64,000 nt of DNA from Amphirosellinia nigrospora (taxonomy: Eukaryota > Ascomycota > Sordariomycetes > Xylariales > Xylariaceae): positions 186,001-250,000 of the forward strand of contig SCHM01000003.1 in the NCBI GenBank assembly GCA_004123355.1, read 5' to 3'. Below are positions 10,749 through 23,018 of the stretch, piece by piece; position 1 is the first letter of the stretch, and each line of letters opens with the position of its first letter. The translations under genes and the position numbers were made by a program. The notes beneath the pieces are model-generated. The model saw only the letters and a program-made list of their open reading frames with translations, searched no databases and was not told where the DNA came from.

Positions 10749-11960
10749 GTACAGGCAACCCTATGGCACCTCTTATACAAGGAGCGATATAGGTAAAGAA
10801 AGAAGATGTATTAGAACAATGTGTCGGCAAAAATAAGCGATGTTTGCCCGAGTCCTGGACAAAGACCGTTGTTTCCCCAGCCAAGTACATTCAATCGTTA
10901 TTTGTAATAGCAACTCCCTTTTCACATCATCCATCAATACAAAGGTTAAAGATGAACATTACTAATAGGTCATGTTAGAAACAGTTGGTGTAAATTGTGA
11001 TAGAATTGGCCTGGCGAGTACTCTGTGAAAATCAAACATCAAGATTCATATGATGCACATTTCCAACCACTTGTCTCATTTAGCTAAACAGTGAGCACTG
11101 GCGATGCTAAACCTACCTATGTCCAGGGCCAATGATGTGACAGCGGAGCAAAGGTGGAAAACTGAGTGAAAAATGCAGTCTTAGACTAAGTCTTGGTGTT
11201 TAAGTACGTAGGTTAACGCTTCAACTTGGGTATAAACAAATAACCAAATAGTGGTATAATCAAAGCATCTTATTCTTGCCTTTGCCTTTATGTACCTACC
11301 TACCTACCTACTTACCTACCCACCTGCCTACCTACCTAGGTAGATACATGTAGATATTTCTACTTAGGTAGCTGCTTAGTTTCTACTCCTGCAACTTTGC
11401 CTTAAATCTTACCTTTATTTAATTACTTCCTTTACTACTATAATCTATGTTCTCGATTCCTCTATAGGTTAACTTTTGTTATTATCCTCTGTCCCTCCCA
11501 GCAATCTATTCTGTTATTGTTCTATTGTTATATGTTTGCCCGATGAGCTTGTTGACCTAGGTGCTTACTTACTTACTGTCCCCTTTGCTTGTTGGTTCTA
11601 TCCCGAAGTTCGAACAGACTTGCTGTTCTTGCTACCTAAGCCCAAGCATACCTACCGCCTTCTAGTGTTCCTGCCACTTTCCCATTTTAACTGTTGTGCC
11701 TACCTTCCTTCCTTGCCTCGCCTGCCACCTTCTTTGCCCTTCTACCACCACCCCACTGACCCTCCACTGACCCTCCAAAGATCCCCTTTACTACCAGGTA
11801 CCATGCTCTTTACTTCTTTACTTCTTTCCTCCCACCACCACCATCACCATCACCATCACCACAACCACCACCTCTCTGACACTTGTCCTTTTTCCTACTC
11901 AACTACCTTACCAATTGGTTCCCATTCCTGTACATCATTATAACCTATCTTTCATCCTTC
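10749..11960. other. Intergenic with TACC tracts and pyrimidine-rich leader
   Basis: No convincing gene. At 11290-11345 there is a run of TACC/TACCTACC units ending in a TACCTAGGTA palindrome. From about 11480 to 11960 the plus strand is strongly pyrimidine-rich, with a CAC/CAT tract at 11833-11862 that would encode a His run in one frame. This looks like a long promoter and 5' leader in front of a spliced gene starting near 11965, not coding DNA. Confidence 0.45.
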
Positions 11961-11964
11961 CTCA

Positions 11965-12760
11965 ATCTCTGCTGATGGGTAAGCATATTTCCTCTCCTGC
12001 CTTCCTTGGCCCTTCTTCACCTCGACTCTAACCACAGAGCACCATTGGTTTATCCTTTCTGCCGCTGCGAGCCAACACACCCTTTGTGCCCCAAACATAT
12101 GCGTCTTCCTTCGACTGCCTTTATGTCTGGAATTCCAGAAGAGATTGGGCTCAACTCAGCTTCGAGTTGACCAGATTCATCAGATCACTGCCCGTTCTTT
12201 TCATCGTGACCCTTTACTTAAACACGGCGTCCGGCGTCCTACCTCTTGTACCCCCAGTACTTTCTTCGCCGCATCGGGCTTGGAACACATTCTAATAACC
12301 GGGCAACACGCAGATGATGTCGCCATTTCCTCAGACGCCTGCAACCTTTGCAGTACCGACAAACTCATAGCAACCAATGTTCGTTCCTGAGCTATACTCT
12401 CCCATCGTGTTTGCTCATACTCACTCTTTGCGAAGCCGATACCACGACCCAGCCGATACCACGACCCAGCCGATGCCACGACCCAGCCGATGCCATCGTC
12501 CTCGACCCCTTGGAACTTTCGGTAGGTCACTCTTCTGATACACACGCTAACGTCTTCATAGGTACAACCTGGTCATGCTCCCAAAGTAGTCTCCAGCCCC
12601 AGAAAGCGTACTCATACTTGCGCCTCGTCATGACTCCGGTCCCTTCAATGGGCAGATATTGGGAGCTGCGCCAGAGTTGACCTATTCCTTCGACGGCATC
12701 GTTGGTTTGGTTCTCTCCACGTGGTGCCACAAGACTCTACGGATCGTGAAAGGATTAATA
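11965..12760 (+). CDS. Uncertain spliced gene, Pro/Thr/Ser-rich
   Basis: Splice-like signals are clear: an intron with GTAAGC..CTAACCACAG at about 11979-12039 and another with GTAGGT..GCTAAC..CATAG at about 12522-12561. Between and after them are protein-like stretches in different frames: MMSPFPQTPATFAVPTNS near 12313, MFVPELYSP near 12377, HDPADAIVLDPLELS near 12490, then VQPGHAPKVVSSPRKRTHTC and GAAPELTYSFDG downstream. The composition (Pro, Thr, Ser, Gln) resembles the disordered part of a regulator. At least two frame breaks prevent a continuous reading, and I do not recognise the protein. It may be an indel-damaged gene or a decayed one. Confidence 0.3.
12435..12494. repeat. 17 bp tandem repeat, 3.5 copies
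   Basis: Three and a half direct copies of a 17 bp unit (GCCGATACCACGACCCA, the last copies with G for A at one position). A unit length not divisible by three means each copy would shift the frame, so it reads differently in successive copies if coding. Confidence 0.95.
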
Positions 12761-12769
12761 GTGAGTCCC

Positions 12770-14739
12770 TGGACCCCAAAACCCGAAACTGGGAATGCCG
12801 TTCCCAGTGGTTGTTTGTGTTCTCAGCTTCTAGGGCAGAGGGAGGGATACTTGCCGTCTATATGGCGGTGAGTGCTCCACCCGTCGTTGAATTCTTCGGC
12901 GGCGGTGGGAGTGTTACAGCGTGGCTGTGAAAGATGGCGACCGCTCTTGACAGCCAGGCCCGGGCTGTTAGCTTGCGGGCGCAGTCGCGGTTGGATAAGA
13001 CCTATTAAGAGAGGCGGGAACCATGGCAACTGGGTTCGCCCAGGCGCCTGGGCACATTGGACGCGAAAGAGAGAGCATGATGGGGTAATAAATCCAGAGA
13101 CACTCACACACAAAAGACAAAAAAAAACAAAAAAAAAAAAAAAAAAAAGCGGGAATGAGGGCAATCACACGAATACGTGCACAGAGATCTACTGCGTCAA
13201 TAAGGATCGTATTACATTATTACTTTCTATCGACATGGTGTTATCTCGAGAACAAAACTGGAGTTCGCGGTCTAGGCGTGTACCCCTTTGCTTCTGCGAA
13301 GAGGCCCAATTACACTGCCTAATGCTACCTCCATACATTTTACTCGAACTAGGTAGATAGTACTTACCACGTAGTAAATACTTATGTAATCTCAATGACA
13401 ACTGAATTATCTTTTGTTAGGAGCTGAGCTGACAACTATACGTATAGCAGTAGCATTCGGCTACAGCTTGCAGCACGTGATTATACAGAGTAAGAGAATG
13501 TTGGAAGCCTCCCCTCTACCCGCCTGATCTCCCGAGACCTGTTTCATTTTGCAATTTTAGCCATGATCCTGCGTCTTGCGTCTCCGCGCATGACCGATCT
13601 ATCCTAGTTGCAACGGCCCCTCGACGTCAATCCAGTGGCCTGTCTGGCTAAACTTCACGGTCGTTGCAGTTCCCAATGTGAACTGCTAGAAGACGAGAAT
13701 GGCTCGGAAGCATCTTAACAAACAATATACACAACAGATGTAAGAACTTTGGGTGACTGGTCATAATAAGATACGCTCTACATGAACCCCAGGAACGTCG
13801 CGAAGTGTGACCAACGAGCATGACGTTTTGACCAAATACTTTCTCTTTTCTACTCACGCTTCTATGAGGTCTGATTCCTCAAGGGATGTGGAAATTGCAA
13901 AGCCCGGAGCTGGCTCTGTAGAAAGCAAAACTTATACGTATTATTCCCATACTTGGGGTACCGCAATGAGGAATTGACTTGAAGTAGTCGGGCACACATA
14001 GTGGCATGATATGACGTGGTTGGTCCTTGATGGATTAAGGCTAAGCCAACGAAATTGATTGGGATGCTATAATACTTTTTACCCTGCTCCGAGGCCGGTC
14101 ACTATTCTACTTCGTGATGAAAATTCCCGGGCAGGTGGATAATAGAAGTCCAAGAGATACCTATAGCAAAGATGGTAGCTAGGCTCGTGAAGAGAATATG
14201 AATGGCATAGTAAAGGGGTTAAACAACCCGAGCCGGACAAGAAGTCGGCCGCTCCAGTGACAAGTTTGAAGCGGAGGCATAGCTGAGAGTCAGATTCCTT
14301 GGACTGGATCACCTTCTTCGCATAGCAACTTTGGGCGCATCGCGCGCAATATATATGCCTTTAACATTGGAATATCCAGCCCCGGCGCTACGAGTGACCA
14401 GAAAAGGTTGGATTGCCCTCGACGTTCGGCCTTTGTCGAGGTATGGGAGACGAGCTCGTCCAAGTGGACTTGTTAGGAACAACATATCGATGTAAATGGA
14501 TTTTGATCGCTCCGGAGGTATCACGTGGTACGTAAACACGCCTTGCAGCACGTCCACGGTTGCATAAATGTGGCTCAATATTCCATCGGCTGGCACACGA
14601 AGCACGAGACGTGGCTCTGAGAGTTGTCCTGGGAGTCTCTGCTCTAGTGATGAGCCTCGAGCCTCGAGCCTCTAGCCTCGATGGCCTCTGACGACTGACT
14701 GTAGCTCTCGGTGGTGAAGAGTGTGGCGTACGAAGTCGC
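12770..14739. other. Long intergenic region
   Basis: Nothing recognisable is coded in about 2 kb. It holds a poly-A/poly-T tract at 13119-13148, which in the minus frame gives a spurious Phe-rich ORF, and a short GAGCCTCGAGCC repeat near 14656-14680. It probably includes the 3' end of VPS37 transcription. No tRNA-like fold was evident by eye. Confidence 0.4.
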
Positions 14740-15978
14740 TCACCGCCAGCCGCCCACTCGTCTCTCGTTCCACCTCTCCTTACGTTCTTGTCGGAGGTAG
14801 CATAGCCGCCTGGCCTCTCTGTATTTCCGAACCCAATCGACAGTCTCTCGCTCTGTGGCCAAGTGGTTCGCCGGGCTATGACCTGGATCGCTGGCGCCCC
14901 CCTGTGCGCCTTCCCCCTCCAGGAAGCTCTCTTCCATGGCGGTGCATAGCATCTCCTGTTCTTGCAAGGCTTGGGTTAGACAGGCATAGAGCGCTGCGGG
15001 GGCAAAGGGCGCGAGAGCAGTGTCCATGTCAGCCTGCTTGGCACGCCACTGCCGGTCCAGGGCGTGGGCCGAGAGAAGCTGGGCCTGGGTCGAGGCGCGC
15101 TGGTGAGCAAGCCGAGTCTCCAGCTCGGTGAGGTGCTGGGCGAGGGCTACATTGTCGGCGAGGGCGGCCAGGAGCGCGTCCTGTGTCTGGGCAAGCGACG
15201 GGTGCATGGTCGTCGGCGAGACGGTTAAGGCCTGCAGTATGGCGGGGTTGCTGAGGATTTCGGCCAGGTCCTGTTTCCTACATGCCGCATTCCAAGCAAG
15301 GCCACGGTCAGACACAGTCCATGGGCTATGGTTAGGGGGTCAGACTGACTTACGACTTGGTCTCTAGGATTCGGGGCAGCCAGGCGTCGCCCGGATCAGC
15401 CTCCGGCGCCGGCACGGGCATGGGCACGGGCACGGGCACGGGCACGGGCACGGGCACGGGCTCCTCGTGGTGCTGTCGCGCGATGCCGCTAGGTGTGGCT
15501 GTAGGCGCAGGGATCAAGCCCGATGCGTCCGTGGTTGGTAGAGGTATCCTGCCATTGGGTGTACTAGACAGACCAGATATACCAGATATACCAGATATCG
15601 GCATGCCTTCTAGACTACGGCTGTGCCTGCTGTTGTCGGGCGCCGGAACCGGCGGCGGCGGACGAGGAGAGTTTCCCGCAGGCGTCCCAAGCCGGCTCAC
15701 ATCGTGGCTGTTGGGTTTCGGCGGCGGAAGAGGAGGCGGTGGTGTCTGACTTGTGTACATCGCGAGCTTTTCGTATGGATTGTAGTATAGGTCAGAGAGG
15801 CTCTAGGTGAATCAATGAATGTAGATAAAATAGTATCCCCTACTGAGCTGAGGTACCTGTCTAGGTTAGCTTTATCGCAGGCGGGTGACGTATGGCAGTA
15901 CGTCTTAGCTGCCGCATATAGCGGGTCGACCCTACTAGGTACCTGGGCAGGCACCTGATTGTGCCTATCGTCATTCAT
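14740..15978 (-). CDS. VPS37: ESCRT-I subunit VPS37 (Mod(r) domain)
   Basis: This subunit of ESCRT-I sorts ubiquitinated cargo at endosomes with Vps23 and Vps28. The secure exons are on the minus strand: one ending at 15354, and 15277-14740, joined across a 76 nt phase-2 intron. A Pro-rich N-terminal region (PPPPLPPPKPNSHD) leads to a (PV)n run, then DAWLPRILETKSKQDLAEIL and the Mod(r) helical region (NPAILQALTVSPTTMHPSL, ALDRQWRAKQADMD, LAPFAPAALYACLTQALQEQE). If translation began at the Met at 15760 the protein would be 314 residues. An in-phase upstream exon pair (15978-15943, then 15802 onward, acceptor CACCTAG) would add NPYEKLA and give 340 residues. I prefer this start because NPYE-like text precedes the Pro-rich part. 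No frame breaks. Confidence 0.85.
15360..15480. repeat. (GGGCAC)n coding microsatellite in VPS37
   Basis: Tandem GGGCAC hexamers at about 15415-15462 encode the Pro-Val run of VPS37. Being hexameric, copy-number change keeps frame. A separate 9 bp repeat at about 15570-15600 encodes Ile-Ser-Gly repeats in the same protein. Confidence 0.9.
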
Positions 15979-16212
15979 CGTGTTATTTTACAACGTACGG
16001 CCTCTTAAAGCAGCCTCGTATTCCCAGTAAATTTCTTGAATTGACCATTGACTGTGTTACGCATATGTCCTATGCCAGCTCATTATTCTAGTACACGCCT
16101 GACGCCGTCGGTGAAATAACTTTGCCTTGATCCTTGGGAACGCCGGCTATCCTGAGTGCATTATGCTTGGGGAAAAATAATCATCTGGTAGCGTTCAGTC
16201 GCTTCGTCGACC

Positions 16213-19093
16213 TCATCTCTTGACGGACCATAGCTCGCGACTCCAACCCATCTCTCGCAGTTTCTTACTGCTTCCGCCTAGCCCCTTCTTCTCGTTACTA
16301 CTAATAGCGAGTGCCTTGCTGCAGTTCGCAAAGCCTTCCACAAGCTCTTTCATACGACCGGCCTTCATCAGCACCGCCGCGACGTCTGCATCTTTTCTTG
16401 CGACAATCGATGCGAGCTCCATGCATTCCAGCAGATTGTCTCGCGACAAGCTGGTGCCTGCAAAATGAAGCACGCTCACGTATCCTATGATCGTCTCGGG
16501 AAGATACGCGTCTCGTAGATAAGTGAGATCTTCGTCCCTGTCCGCCATCGTTAGTCTACATCCTCGTTCCTGGTATGGGATGGGTAGACACAAACCTTCG
16601 AGACTCTCTAGGAGCCAGTTGTTGAGTATGGGGCGCATGAAGCCCTTGATCGATTTGACTTCGTTTGTGACGTGGTTCCAGAAATCTCTCCCTAATTCCT
16701 CCGTTGGACTAGAAAGCGTGTTAATACTTGTGTGGTTCCGCCAAACATGGACTGCATGAGAGTTGAGACGTACTCCTGGGCCATGGCCTCACTGGAGGCA
16801 ATCGTTTCCATCGAGTCAAGGGCTCGTACGAGGCACTCCATCTCGTAGTAATTTCTTGCTGCTGCCACTTGTTCTGTTGTAAGCTCCTCGCCTCGGAGGG
16901 AGACGGTGATAGCACCAGAGCGGATGTCATCGAACCATGAAACATCTGCTTCATCTGTGATGGTGAGACCAGTTTTCCGTTGGAAGATTCCTGCGCACCG
17001 AACCCGCTCGGACAGAGCGCGTGCCGCGTGGAGGTTGAATCCCTCTATTGTCAAGTTAGCATTTACACCCAAGAGGGCTAATTAACTCGTACTTAGGAAA
17101 CGCTTGTAAACAGCTGTGCCAGCTTCGAAAAAATCTTCCCAGAGATCATCTACCAGGAGAAACCACTCAAGGGACTGGATTAGAGATTCATCTGTGGCTT
17201 CCAAGGCTTCCGGCTCGTCGCCAAAAAAGTCTGGTTTGAGAGGGCGGCCGTATTTTAACGTCGGAGGACTGTTTAAGAAGACGTTGAAAGCGCCGAACGC
17301 TGGCACGCCCTGTTCGGGCCTAGGACTTTGCTCGAGGATGGATTGTGGTTGATACGCAATGAATTTCGCAGTATTCATTCCTAGCTTAGCCATGATTTTG
17401 AGGAGAAGGTCCCTGTAATCCGGTTGTCCCAGTCGAATAATGTTTCGACTCAGAGTAAAGAAACCTCTTTCTTCTTGGAGTTTTGAACAGTACAGGGGCA
17501 TCAGCTCTGTTAAGTCGGCCAGCCGCAAGATGCTGACATATGTGGTGACTACATTGTCCCGAGCTCGGCGACGATCGGCTTCCATAAGACCCTCGCCCTG
17601 GAGAGAATCAAGGTGGGACACTAGCAAATATACATGCGTCGCGACACGTAACCCTTCGTAGTCGTTTCATCATAAAGAATTTTGGATCGTTTACGCTGAC
17701 AGTAGTATCGATCTCTGGTATGAGGTGAGAAGGCGCTTTCTGGTTTGCGCGCTTTCCTAATGCCACACCCAAATCGTGCATGTATTGTGTCAAGTTATTG
17801 GAAATGATAGCAGCCTGCAGGGCTTTCAAGGGCGTTTTCGCTTCTGCAGTTGTTTTCGGGTTTGATTCCAGGGAGCTAACTAGACGCTCGCTAGCTGATG
17901 TGGTATCTCCATGGAACTGAAGGGCGTTGAAAGAGGGGAACGTTTGATGGATAGCAGCAGCCGAGTCTGATGAGGTGCGCTTCATGAGGTACCCGTCAAA
18001 CTGAGCCCTTAGCAGAGCATTGTAATGGGCGAAGACGAAATCATCCCACCCTCTGCACACTTTTTCTACGCTGGTGATATCGCCTGAAAGAATGCCATAC
18101 ACAGCGCGTTCGTAGTCATCGGTACCGCCTTGACGAGCGAGGGCGAAACAGGTTCGACGCCATAGTAGAGTCGAGAGGGGTCAGTCGACGACTGTTCTGC
18201 TTCCTTGCCCTAGATAATGACATGGCAGACATGCTGACTGCTCGCCATACCTCGGTTCGTTCAATGCACCAATCTCGAATCTCGCTCAAGCTCCTGCCAC
18301 GGCGAAGAAGCTCATAGCAGCCAAGCCAGATAGCACGCTCAAAGTATTCATCTTGTGGCTGGAGTTTGCGCCCTTGCCTTGTCGCCACATCTGGATCTAA
18401 TTGAGTGACGAGAGGGTTGGAGCCGTTGACGTCGACCAGTTGACCGGCGTCTGCACTGGTCGGATCTAGAGGTCCCGTCCAACTGTTTACGTTTTTTTGT
18501 ACCTTGATGGCGGAACGCGTGTGAAGCCACCCGTAAGCTATGATATCACCACGATCAGCCTGCTTCTGATAATCCCGCACGAGATCGTCGATATCTACCC
18601 GAGAGTCATCACACTTGCCTGTAGACATTCGAGGATCGCCTTGCGCTCTTGGGCCATTGGATCTGACTGGAGAAACTCGTTCCACAGTTCTGAGTAGACT
18701 GAAACTCGCGGCCTACGGCGCGCCGGCCGAAGAGTATTTCGGCTAGAATAGCGTAGAGGCAGAAGGCGGCGTAACAAGTCCCAATCTTGAGCCTCCGCTC
18801 CCAACGTTCTAGCACGCCTGCCGAATCAGAGGCTGCTGCCCGGTTGTCTGCATCATCGAGGTCCATGGAGTCCTGGCTTGAAGAGTCATCCAAGCGTCGA
18901 AGGCTGGATGCTCGATTCGATTTCAGCGCTTTACGCAAAGCCTGGACTTTGGCATAGCATATTGGTAATACTTGTCGACCAGAGTGAAGATGTCGGCTCG
19001 TTTCTCTGTGGCAGCTTTCTGGGTCACTGAAAGAGCGTCGAGAGCTTTGGCAAAGTGTTCGGCGTCGGCGACAAAACCGGGCGAGGAAGCCAT
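16213..19093 (-). CDS. NUP84: Nucleoporin Nup84/Nup107, frame interrupted
   Basis: This is a scaffold subunit of the Y-shaped Nup84/Nup107-160 complex of the nuclear pore. The start MASSPGFVADAEHFAKALD at 19093 leads through DIFTLVDKYYQYA, then DWDLLRRLLPLRY, ADRGDIIAYGWLHTRSAIK, TQLDPDVATRQGRKLQPQDE, YFERAIWLGCYELLRRG, ERTEVWRAVSMSAM and AVYGILSGDI. It continues with THVYLLVSHLDSLQGEGL, LVDDLWEDFFEAG and finally YLPETIIGYVSVLHFAGTSL near the C-terminus, all in family order. Two introns are clear (17092-17045 and 16595-16538). About 925 residues would result. Frame changes lie near 18950, 18798, 18610, 18150, 17665 and 16705. Several are exactly one missing base in a homopolymer (for example CGGGAG read as CGGAG). 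Since the gene is core machinery, sequence error is the likeliest cause. Confidence 0.88.
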
Positions 19094-21479
19094 CGCGGAT
19101 ACTGCGCAACGCTACTGTTAGATAGCTAAAGCCGCATGGCGGTCTCGTCGTACATACCTAGGCTCGTTCGTTCATCCGCTCATCTGGTCTGTTGTATTCG
19201 ACACCAGACATCCGCCGGGTCTCTGGGCCAGCATCCTGCCACGGTGAAGCCGAGTTTCTTGGTCTGCAATACCTTGTCAAGCCGTATGGTTCCCAGCCAG
19301 CATCTTCTATTGCGCTGCCGGTATCAACAGGTCCACGCGGTTACTCTCTTCTATTACCAGTTGACGTCTCGTAAATTGCAGCCGGATTTAAGAAGAGCGC
19401 TTGAAGTTCCTGTCGGTAGTCGTAGAGGAAGGAGAGAAGGGATATAGACTATTAAAATCCGCCACCCACAGTCGAATGAGGCTTAAGGCTCAAGGTTCTC
19501 TGGGCTGTTGGTGATGAAAATACTGAGAAGCTGAACGCGACAAGGTCCCTTGTAGGAGCTGCGCCTGCGGTAGCTCCTGGGTGGGGGTCGATTAGCGCGA
19601 TGGATGGATCCACTCCTAGTGTCCATTGGCTGAAGGATTGGTGGGCGCCATGATGTGGCTAGTGACGGACCCACCTTCGCTACAAAACTTCGCTGGTGTA
19701 GCGAACACAACAAACTCTTTCTTTTCTTCTTCTCAATAATGTCATCGGCATTCATCTTAGAGTCTCGGGATAAGCCTACTTTATTTCAATGCTTGTCCAG
19801 GTCCCTCAAGGGACCTCCTGCGCGCTCAATGATCGCCTAGAATAATTCCACGCTGCATGAATGTTGCCTGATCGACTTGTCTGTTTAGGTCGACGTGCTG
19901 AAGTAGTTGTGAGACATGAATATGCTACGCTGTTTCTTTATCTACATTCGCCTCTTGAACTCGGTGCCCAGATTCCCATGATTGGCATTAGACCTGGAGC
20001 TTTCTCTCCTGATGCCTCGATAAATATGTGTGTATATCTATTTATTGCCTTGGTGGCGTTGCTTCAACTTTAACCGTAGAAGACTGGGTTTAGGACAGCT
20101 CGCTGTGGTTGCCGCCTCGCCATTCTTCTGATAGAACAAATCGCAACATTCGTACAGGGCATCGATAAGGTGCTCGCATTTTGCCTGATTGAATCCGTTC
20201 TTTCCTAGGCAATCTACTTTGATTAGATGTCGCCCTCAGCAATTGGCATATGAAAACCCCCACCTTGTATTGCGCACTAAGGTTAGCAAGCGATGAATTA
20301 GCATTTACTTGGCCATGTGATTTCGAATTGGGTTGCGCGACGCACGGCTCGGGGTGGCAGGGAGGCTTCGACGCGAGATCTTCCTGGAGGCCCTGGTAGA
20401 ACTATTAAGCATGGGTCTGAGAAAATTTGACGATGGTTGGAGAGGCTACAAACCATGGTTCGTTTTATACAAAGTGAGAGTGAGACTGAGACTGGGCGGT
20501 ATTGGGCCAGGCTGAGTGTGAAGCGGTAGGAGCTATGGTGGCAAAGTACAAGGTATTGAAGCCCCCATTGATGGAGAAATACGCTGAGACCACGATTGTC
20601 TATTTTTGGTGGTGAGTGAGCTGTCTCTGTTGTTGTTATCAGACAACTTGGAAGCAAGCTACCTAGGAAGTTAAGTTGATGATGTAATACTGCAGCTACC
20701 TTGCTTGGGTAGGTGGTAGGTGGTAAGTATGGCATGGTTTCTATTGCTTGTACAAGCTTGAGTCAAAACAAACTAGAGACTCGTAGAAAAGGTATCTTAA
20801 ATTAAAACACTACCTATGGGGTACCAACCACCTTTTGAAGGGCAAGCGTTGTTATTTGTTGATGTTCTTACTAGGTTGCCTGGAGTGCGAAGTATTGCGT
20901 GCACATTATATATTTCTAGGATTTTCCTTTGCTATATTCTAAGGTTGTCTTTTTCCCTTTCCTGTTCAAGGGAGAGAAACTACCTCCTGCCTCCTGCCTC
21001 CTGCCTCCTGCCTCCTACTTAACACAGTAGGTACCATGATCCAGCACATGCGCCACCACTGCACCAACCAGCACTGAGCCTTCCAGTTGTTCCCACCTCT
21101 CTGAATCACCCCGCCGCCCCACTATACATACCGTAGCCTTGCTGCCGCCTCTTGTCCCTTCCTATGTTCCCATGTACCTTACCTTAGATCCAAGTACTAG
21201 GTATCTACCGGCCTACCGACCTACATAAGCAAGCATTTCACCTTTCCCTTCACACTATATCTTTGTTACAGTTTTTCTACTGCACCAAAATCCCTCTCCC
21301 TCTCCTCTGCCCCTGCTGATGCGCACTTGATCTCTACACGCCCCTGGTTCCTCGGTGCATCATATCGTGTACCAAAGCTAACGCAACCTCTCCATCCAAT
21401 AAAGCCGCGCGCGCCCCTTCAGAAACTACTTCACCAGTCATCTTTCCATATCACCGTACACCACGCCGACGCTCCAAAG
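19094..21479. other. Long intergenic region upstream of SUMO
   Basis: No supported gene in about 2.4 kb. The last 600 bases are pyrimidine-rich and contain four TGCCTCC units at about 20985-21015, a TACC/TAGGTA stretch near 21196-21230 and a leader-like CT-rich stretch up to the SUMO start. This resembles a long promoter and 5' UTR. Small ORFs at 19136-20735 have no features I recognise. Confidence 0.4.
20985..21018. repeat. (TGCCTCC)n short tandem repeat
   Basis: About four and a half copies of a 7 bp CCTCCTG unit in the SUMO promoter region. Confidence 0.85.
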
Positions 21480-21899
21480 ATGTCCGGCGAGAATGAATCA
21501 GGCTCGCCTAGTGCCGAGCGCAATGAGGCGCCAGCCGGCGGCGAGCATCTCAATATCAAGGTCACTGATAACAACAACGAGGTGTTCTTCAAGATCAAGC
21601 GTTCTACGAAACTAGAGAAGCTCATGACCGCCTTTTGCGAGCGCCAGGGCAAAAATGTGGACTCAGTCCGCTTCCTCTTTGAGGGCCAGCGTGTTCAGAA
21701 GACAGATACGCCGGATTCGGTAAGTCATATCCTTCCTTCCTTTCCCAGCACAGTCGAAGGCACACCCCTGTTCTTACACAAAGACGTACGTTATTCACTG
21801 CCTCCCTTACTAACACCTGGTCTTCCTATATAGCTCGAGATGCAGGACGGCGACACGCTTGAAGTGCACCAGGAGCAGGTTGGCGGCTGCTGCTGCTGA
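21480..21899 (+). CDS. SMT3: Ubiquitin-like modifier SUMO
   Basis: This is the small ubiquitin-like modifier conjugated to lysines by E1 (Aos1-Uba2) and Ubc9. Exons are 21480-21719 and 21834-21899, separated by a 114 nt phase-0 intron (GTAAGT..ATATAG), giving 101 residues. The flexible N-terminus (MSGENESGSPSAERNE) precedes the beta-grasp fold: LNIKVTDNNNEVFFKIKRST, LMTAFCERQGK, VRFLFEGQRV and LEMQDGDTLEVHQEQVGG. The di-glycine used in conjugation is followed by three cysteines, so the precursor must be trimmed by a Ulp1-type protease. The start is the ATG fitting the family length. An upstream in-frame ATG at 21327 would add 51 residues and is unlikely. No frame breaks. Confidence 0.96.
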
Positions 21900-23018
21900 T
21901 GTGGAGCTATAGTCGACGACAAACCTACACCCGGCCTGGCCGGGCGCCGCACATGATCTGGTACCTTGTTACAGAAGACTACACCCCCATCTGAACTACA
22001 GATACGAGGAGCAGGATTTGCGTGATGAAATGGACGAGGCAAGAAATTAGGACTATGGAGTTTTAGGTATGGGTGAATCTGGGGAGGGTGCCGAGGTTTC
22101 TGCACAAAAGAACTTCTACTTCTGTAAGCTCCGACAGGGTCATCGTCGTGGCACGAATTCTGCATCGAGTCCGGACGGATTGGGGCGTTGATTATGGGGG
22201 AGTTTCCATCCGGATGCCCTTGTTTGCTTTTACGGATTCAGACTTGCCACGACCTCACGGGGAGTTCTAGTGCATCTCTTAATATCAATCAAGACTGAAT
22301 ACAAGCTTGCATGCGTTTCTTTCTTTCTTCCTTTCTTCCTATACAGAATGAATTTCAATAGTGCCTTATATCCTAAACCCAACAATTGCCTAGGCCGATT
22401 GGAGAGGTTGTCTAAGCCAAGAACAAATGCAATTGATGTATCTATAGTATCCAAGGTCGAAGCGAAGTGTTGCTTTTGGACCCTCATCAAACATACACGC
22501 CCCAACTTACGAGGCGTAGGACGGTCCGCACCTATTTTAATGATGGAAACTATCTTCGCTAATCATAAAGCTGCACATTATTTCGCCCAGCTCTATATGC
22601 GTCTCCGGCAGAAAACAGGGCTCGTAATATCAGTAAAACCCACGGTCGGACACTGCAAAGTAGACGGGCACCCAATCCATGACAAAGCGCAATGGGACTG
22701 TCTGGCACATAAGCAGTCTGAATAGGTTTGGGTGGGAAAATGGACACATCAACCATTATCATATACTAATCATATACTATCAGCAGGATTGCAATTATGA
22801 GTGTGGCAAGCAGTAATTGATTAATACACGGGTTGCAAAATACCAGGGAAAAAAAAAAACGCCAATGCTACGCAGGCCAACAAGCAAGCAGACAAACTCC
22901 AGCCGCTGAATCCTAGTCGTCCTCATCGTTAGCCATTGGACTCGACCCTTTCCCTTCCAATCGTTTGCGTCATAATTCTTTCCTTCTCTTTCTCCGAACT
23001 CCCCAAAGTCCATCTGCC
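21900..23018. other. Intergenic between SUMO and LIM gene (convergent 3' ends)
   Basis: No supported gene. The stretch should hold both 3' untranslated regions, since the two genes converge. An ORF of about 150 codons at 22270-22725 has no recognisable motif and is probably chance. Confidence 0.4.

Noticed and set aside
11476-11943. A 155-codon ORF with a His run
   Set aside because: It derives from pyrimidine-rich DNA and a CAC/CAT microsatellite, with no conserved motif; better explained as a leader.
12823-13168. Phe-rich hydrophobic ORFs resembling membrane segments
   Set aside because: The Phe run is the reverse reading of a poly-A tract.
16690-16740. A 19 nt intron in NUP84 bridging the frame change near 16705
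   Set aside because: Too short for a spliceosomal intron; one missing A in a run (AAA as AA) explains the shift.
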